Shown: one piece after another, positions 5,333-6,531 of the stretch | Numbering within the stretch: position 1 is the stretch's first letter | How the letters are laid out: each line of letters begins with the position of its first letter | Assembly (NCBI GenBank): GCA_021414185.1 | Contig: JAIOOZ010000578.1 | Span: 1 to 6,531 of the forward strand | Length of the DNA: 6,531 nucleotides | Direction of reading: 5' to 3' | Source: Betaproteobacteria bacterium | Lineage (GTDB): Bacteria > Pseudomonadota > Gammaproteobacteria > Burkholderiales > SG8-41 | Position numbers and translations under genes: made by a program | The notes under the pieces: generated by a model | Databases searched by the model: none | Told to the model about the DNA's origin: nothing | What the model saw: only the letters and a program-made list of their open reading frames with translations

Positions 5333-6531
5333 ATGAAATCGTCCCACTACATTCCGCAGGTTCGCCAGCAGTACGAGGAACTGCCGTACCCGCCGCGCGA
5401 CCCGCTTGACGAGAAGAACCGGCTCATCAAGACCTGGCTCGATGATCTGCCGATGATCAATCAATATTGTTTTGCCGGAAAGCAATCCTTCCGCGACCGC
5501 TTTCGCGTGCTGGTGGCGGGCGGCGGCACCGGCGACGCGACCATATTTCTGGCGGAACAACTGCGCCATACGAACGCCGAGATCGTGCATCTGGATTTAA
5601 GCGAAGCGAGCATCGCCGTGGCCCGGCAACGCGCGCAGGCGCGGGAGCTGGAAAATATATCCTGGCTCAACGAATCGCTGGTCGCGCTGCCCGAACTGGG
5701 CGTGGCAGCGTTCGATTACATCAATTGCAGCGGCGTGCTCCATCATCTGGCAGACCCGGATGCCGGGCTGCGCGCGCTGCTGGCGGTGCTGAAAGACACG
5801 GGCGCGCTCGGCATCATGGTTTACGCCCAGCACGGCAGAACCGGCGTCTACCAGATGCAGACGCTGATGCGCATGATCAACCAGGGCGAAACGGATGCGC
5901 AGCGCAAGATCGCCAATACGCGCGAAGTTTTGGCGTCTTTGCCGAACACGAACTGGTTCAGGCGCGCGGAGAAGGCGCTTTACCACGATCACGTCGATCT
6001 CGGCGATGCCGGCCTCTATGACCTGCTGCTGCATTCACAGGACCGTGCGTATACGGTTGACGAACTGTACGCGTGGTTTGGCGACCAGCACGGCATGCAT
6101 CTCGAACTCACGGACGTGGGGCGCGGGCGCGCCGCTTATTTGCCCGAACTTGCGGTCGGCCCCCAACAACCGCCGTTCCTCGGTGTGACGCGGCAGTTGC
6201 CGCCGCGACAGCAATACGCAATCGCCGAACTGCTGACGGGTGCCTTGGTTACGCATTCTTTTTACGCCACGCGCGCGGACGCCAGGGCGCCGTACGGCGA
6301 CGCCGATTATGTGCCGTTCTTTTTCCACGAACCGGTTACGGGCGCGGATCTGTCGGCGCTGATTCGCCACCATCGCTCGGCGCCGTTCCGCATCGACCAT
6401 CAGCACACCGGGATTTCAGCGCATGTGGACCCGGGACGGTTCGGCGAACAGATAACAAAGCACATCGACGGCAAGCGAGGTTTCCGCGAGATCTTTGCGC
6501 TGGTCAGGGCGGAGCCGGGAATTCAGGCCGC
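5333..6531 (+). CDS. Class I SAM-dependent methyltransferase (3' end outside window)
   Basis: This frame is open from ATG 5333 to the edge, giving 399 residues with the C-terminus missing. The start is the only in-frame ATG before the conserved N-terminus. A weak AGG lies four bases upstream (5326-5328). The N-terminal VRQQYEELPYP (10-20) resembles a segment I associate with a group of proteobacterial methyltransferases. Next comes a Rossmann-fold SAM domain: motif I VLVAGGGTGD (59-68), an acidic end of strand 2 at D88 (HLDLS), and FDYINCSGVLHHLADP (127-142), typical of the strand-4 region of Methyltransf_11/12/25 families. The region after about residue 165 is a long extension, with alternating helical and polar segments through THSFYATR and beyond; I do not recognise its fold. 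It has no signal peptide or membrane segment, so it is probably cytoplasmic. It is transcribed divergently from the dehydrogenase. The methyl acceptor cannot be deduced: small molecule, lipid or protein are all possible. Confidence 0.9.
   Translation, partial: MKSSHYIPQVRQQYEELPYPPRDPLDEKNRLIKTWLDDLPMINQYCFAGKQSFRDRFRVLVAGGGTGDATIFLAEQLRHTNAEIVHLDLSEASIAVARQRAQARELENISWLNESLVALPELGVAAFDYINCSGVLHHLADPDAGLRALLAVLKDTGALGIMVYAQHGRTGVYQMQTLMRMINQGETDAQRKIANTREVLASLPNTNWFRRAEKALYHDHVDLGDAGLYDLLLHSQDRAYTVDELYAWFGDQHGMHLELTDVGRGRAAYLPELAVGPQQPPFLGVTRQLPPRQQYAIAELLTGALVTHSFYATRADARAPYGDADYVPFFFHEPVTGADLSALIRHHRSAPFRIDHQHTGISAHVDPGRFGEQITKHIDGKRGFREIFALVRAEPGIQA

Noticed and set aside
5597..6406. Minus-strand open frames (5597-6034 and 6035-6406) opposite the methyltransferase
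   Set aside because: The plus-strand frame has ordered SAM-binding motifs, and the complementary frames have none.
1..6531. CRISPR array, tRNA or rRNA gene, insertion sequence, phage or defence island
   Set aside because: No spaced repeats, cloverleaf, ribosomal RNA sequence, transposase or known defence motif was seen. Coding sequence fills nearly the whole window.

Overview
The window is GC-rich, densely coded chromosomal DNA with three genes. It most likely comes from a betaproteobacterium. That placement is an inference from the fused DUF3683/FAD/Fe-S dehydrogenase, whose N-terminus resembles members I know from Burkholderiales and Nitrosomonadales, and from the base composition. No genus can be named.

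Layout. On the minus strand, a very large gene (5195 down to 1377, 1272 codons) encodes a one-polypeptide respiratory-type D-2-hydroxyacid dehydrogenase: DUF3683, FAD-binding domain, FAD-oxidase C-terminal domain, two [4Fe-4S] motifs and two CCG domains. Fifty bases downstream on the same strand, a second gene begins at 1326 and runs off the left edge of the window (442 codons visible). It has a mostly helical N-terminal part and a C-terminal segment that looks like a divergent PilZ (cyclic-di-GMP receptor) domain. The short gap and shared strand suggest cotranscription. On the plus strand, a class I SAM-dependent methyltransferase starts at 5333, diverges from the dehydrogenase, and runs off the right edge (399 codons visible).

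The 137-base divergent intergenic region (5196-5332) is the only non-coding stretch of any size. It holds a good -10-like hexamer for the dehydrogenase, a weak one for the methyltransferase, a short GC-rich inverted repeat resembling a dispersed REP-type palindrome, and an abutting pair of 11-base direct repeats just upstream of the methyltransferase start.

Function together. The dehydrogenase should oxidise a D-2-hydroxyacid (D-lactate, D-2-hydroxyglutarate or glycolate-like; substrate not decided by sequence) and pass electrons from FAD through its own iron-sulfur clusters to a membrane or quinone acceptor. No functional link to the PilZ-like protein or the methyltransferase can be shown from sequence. 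I see no RNA gene, CRISPR array, phage, insertion sequence or defence system. The most notable items are the fully fused dehydrogenase and the divergent PilZ-like protein beside it.
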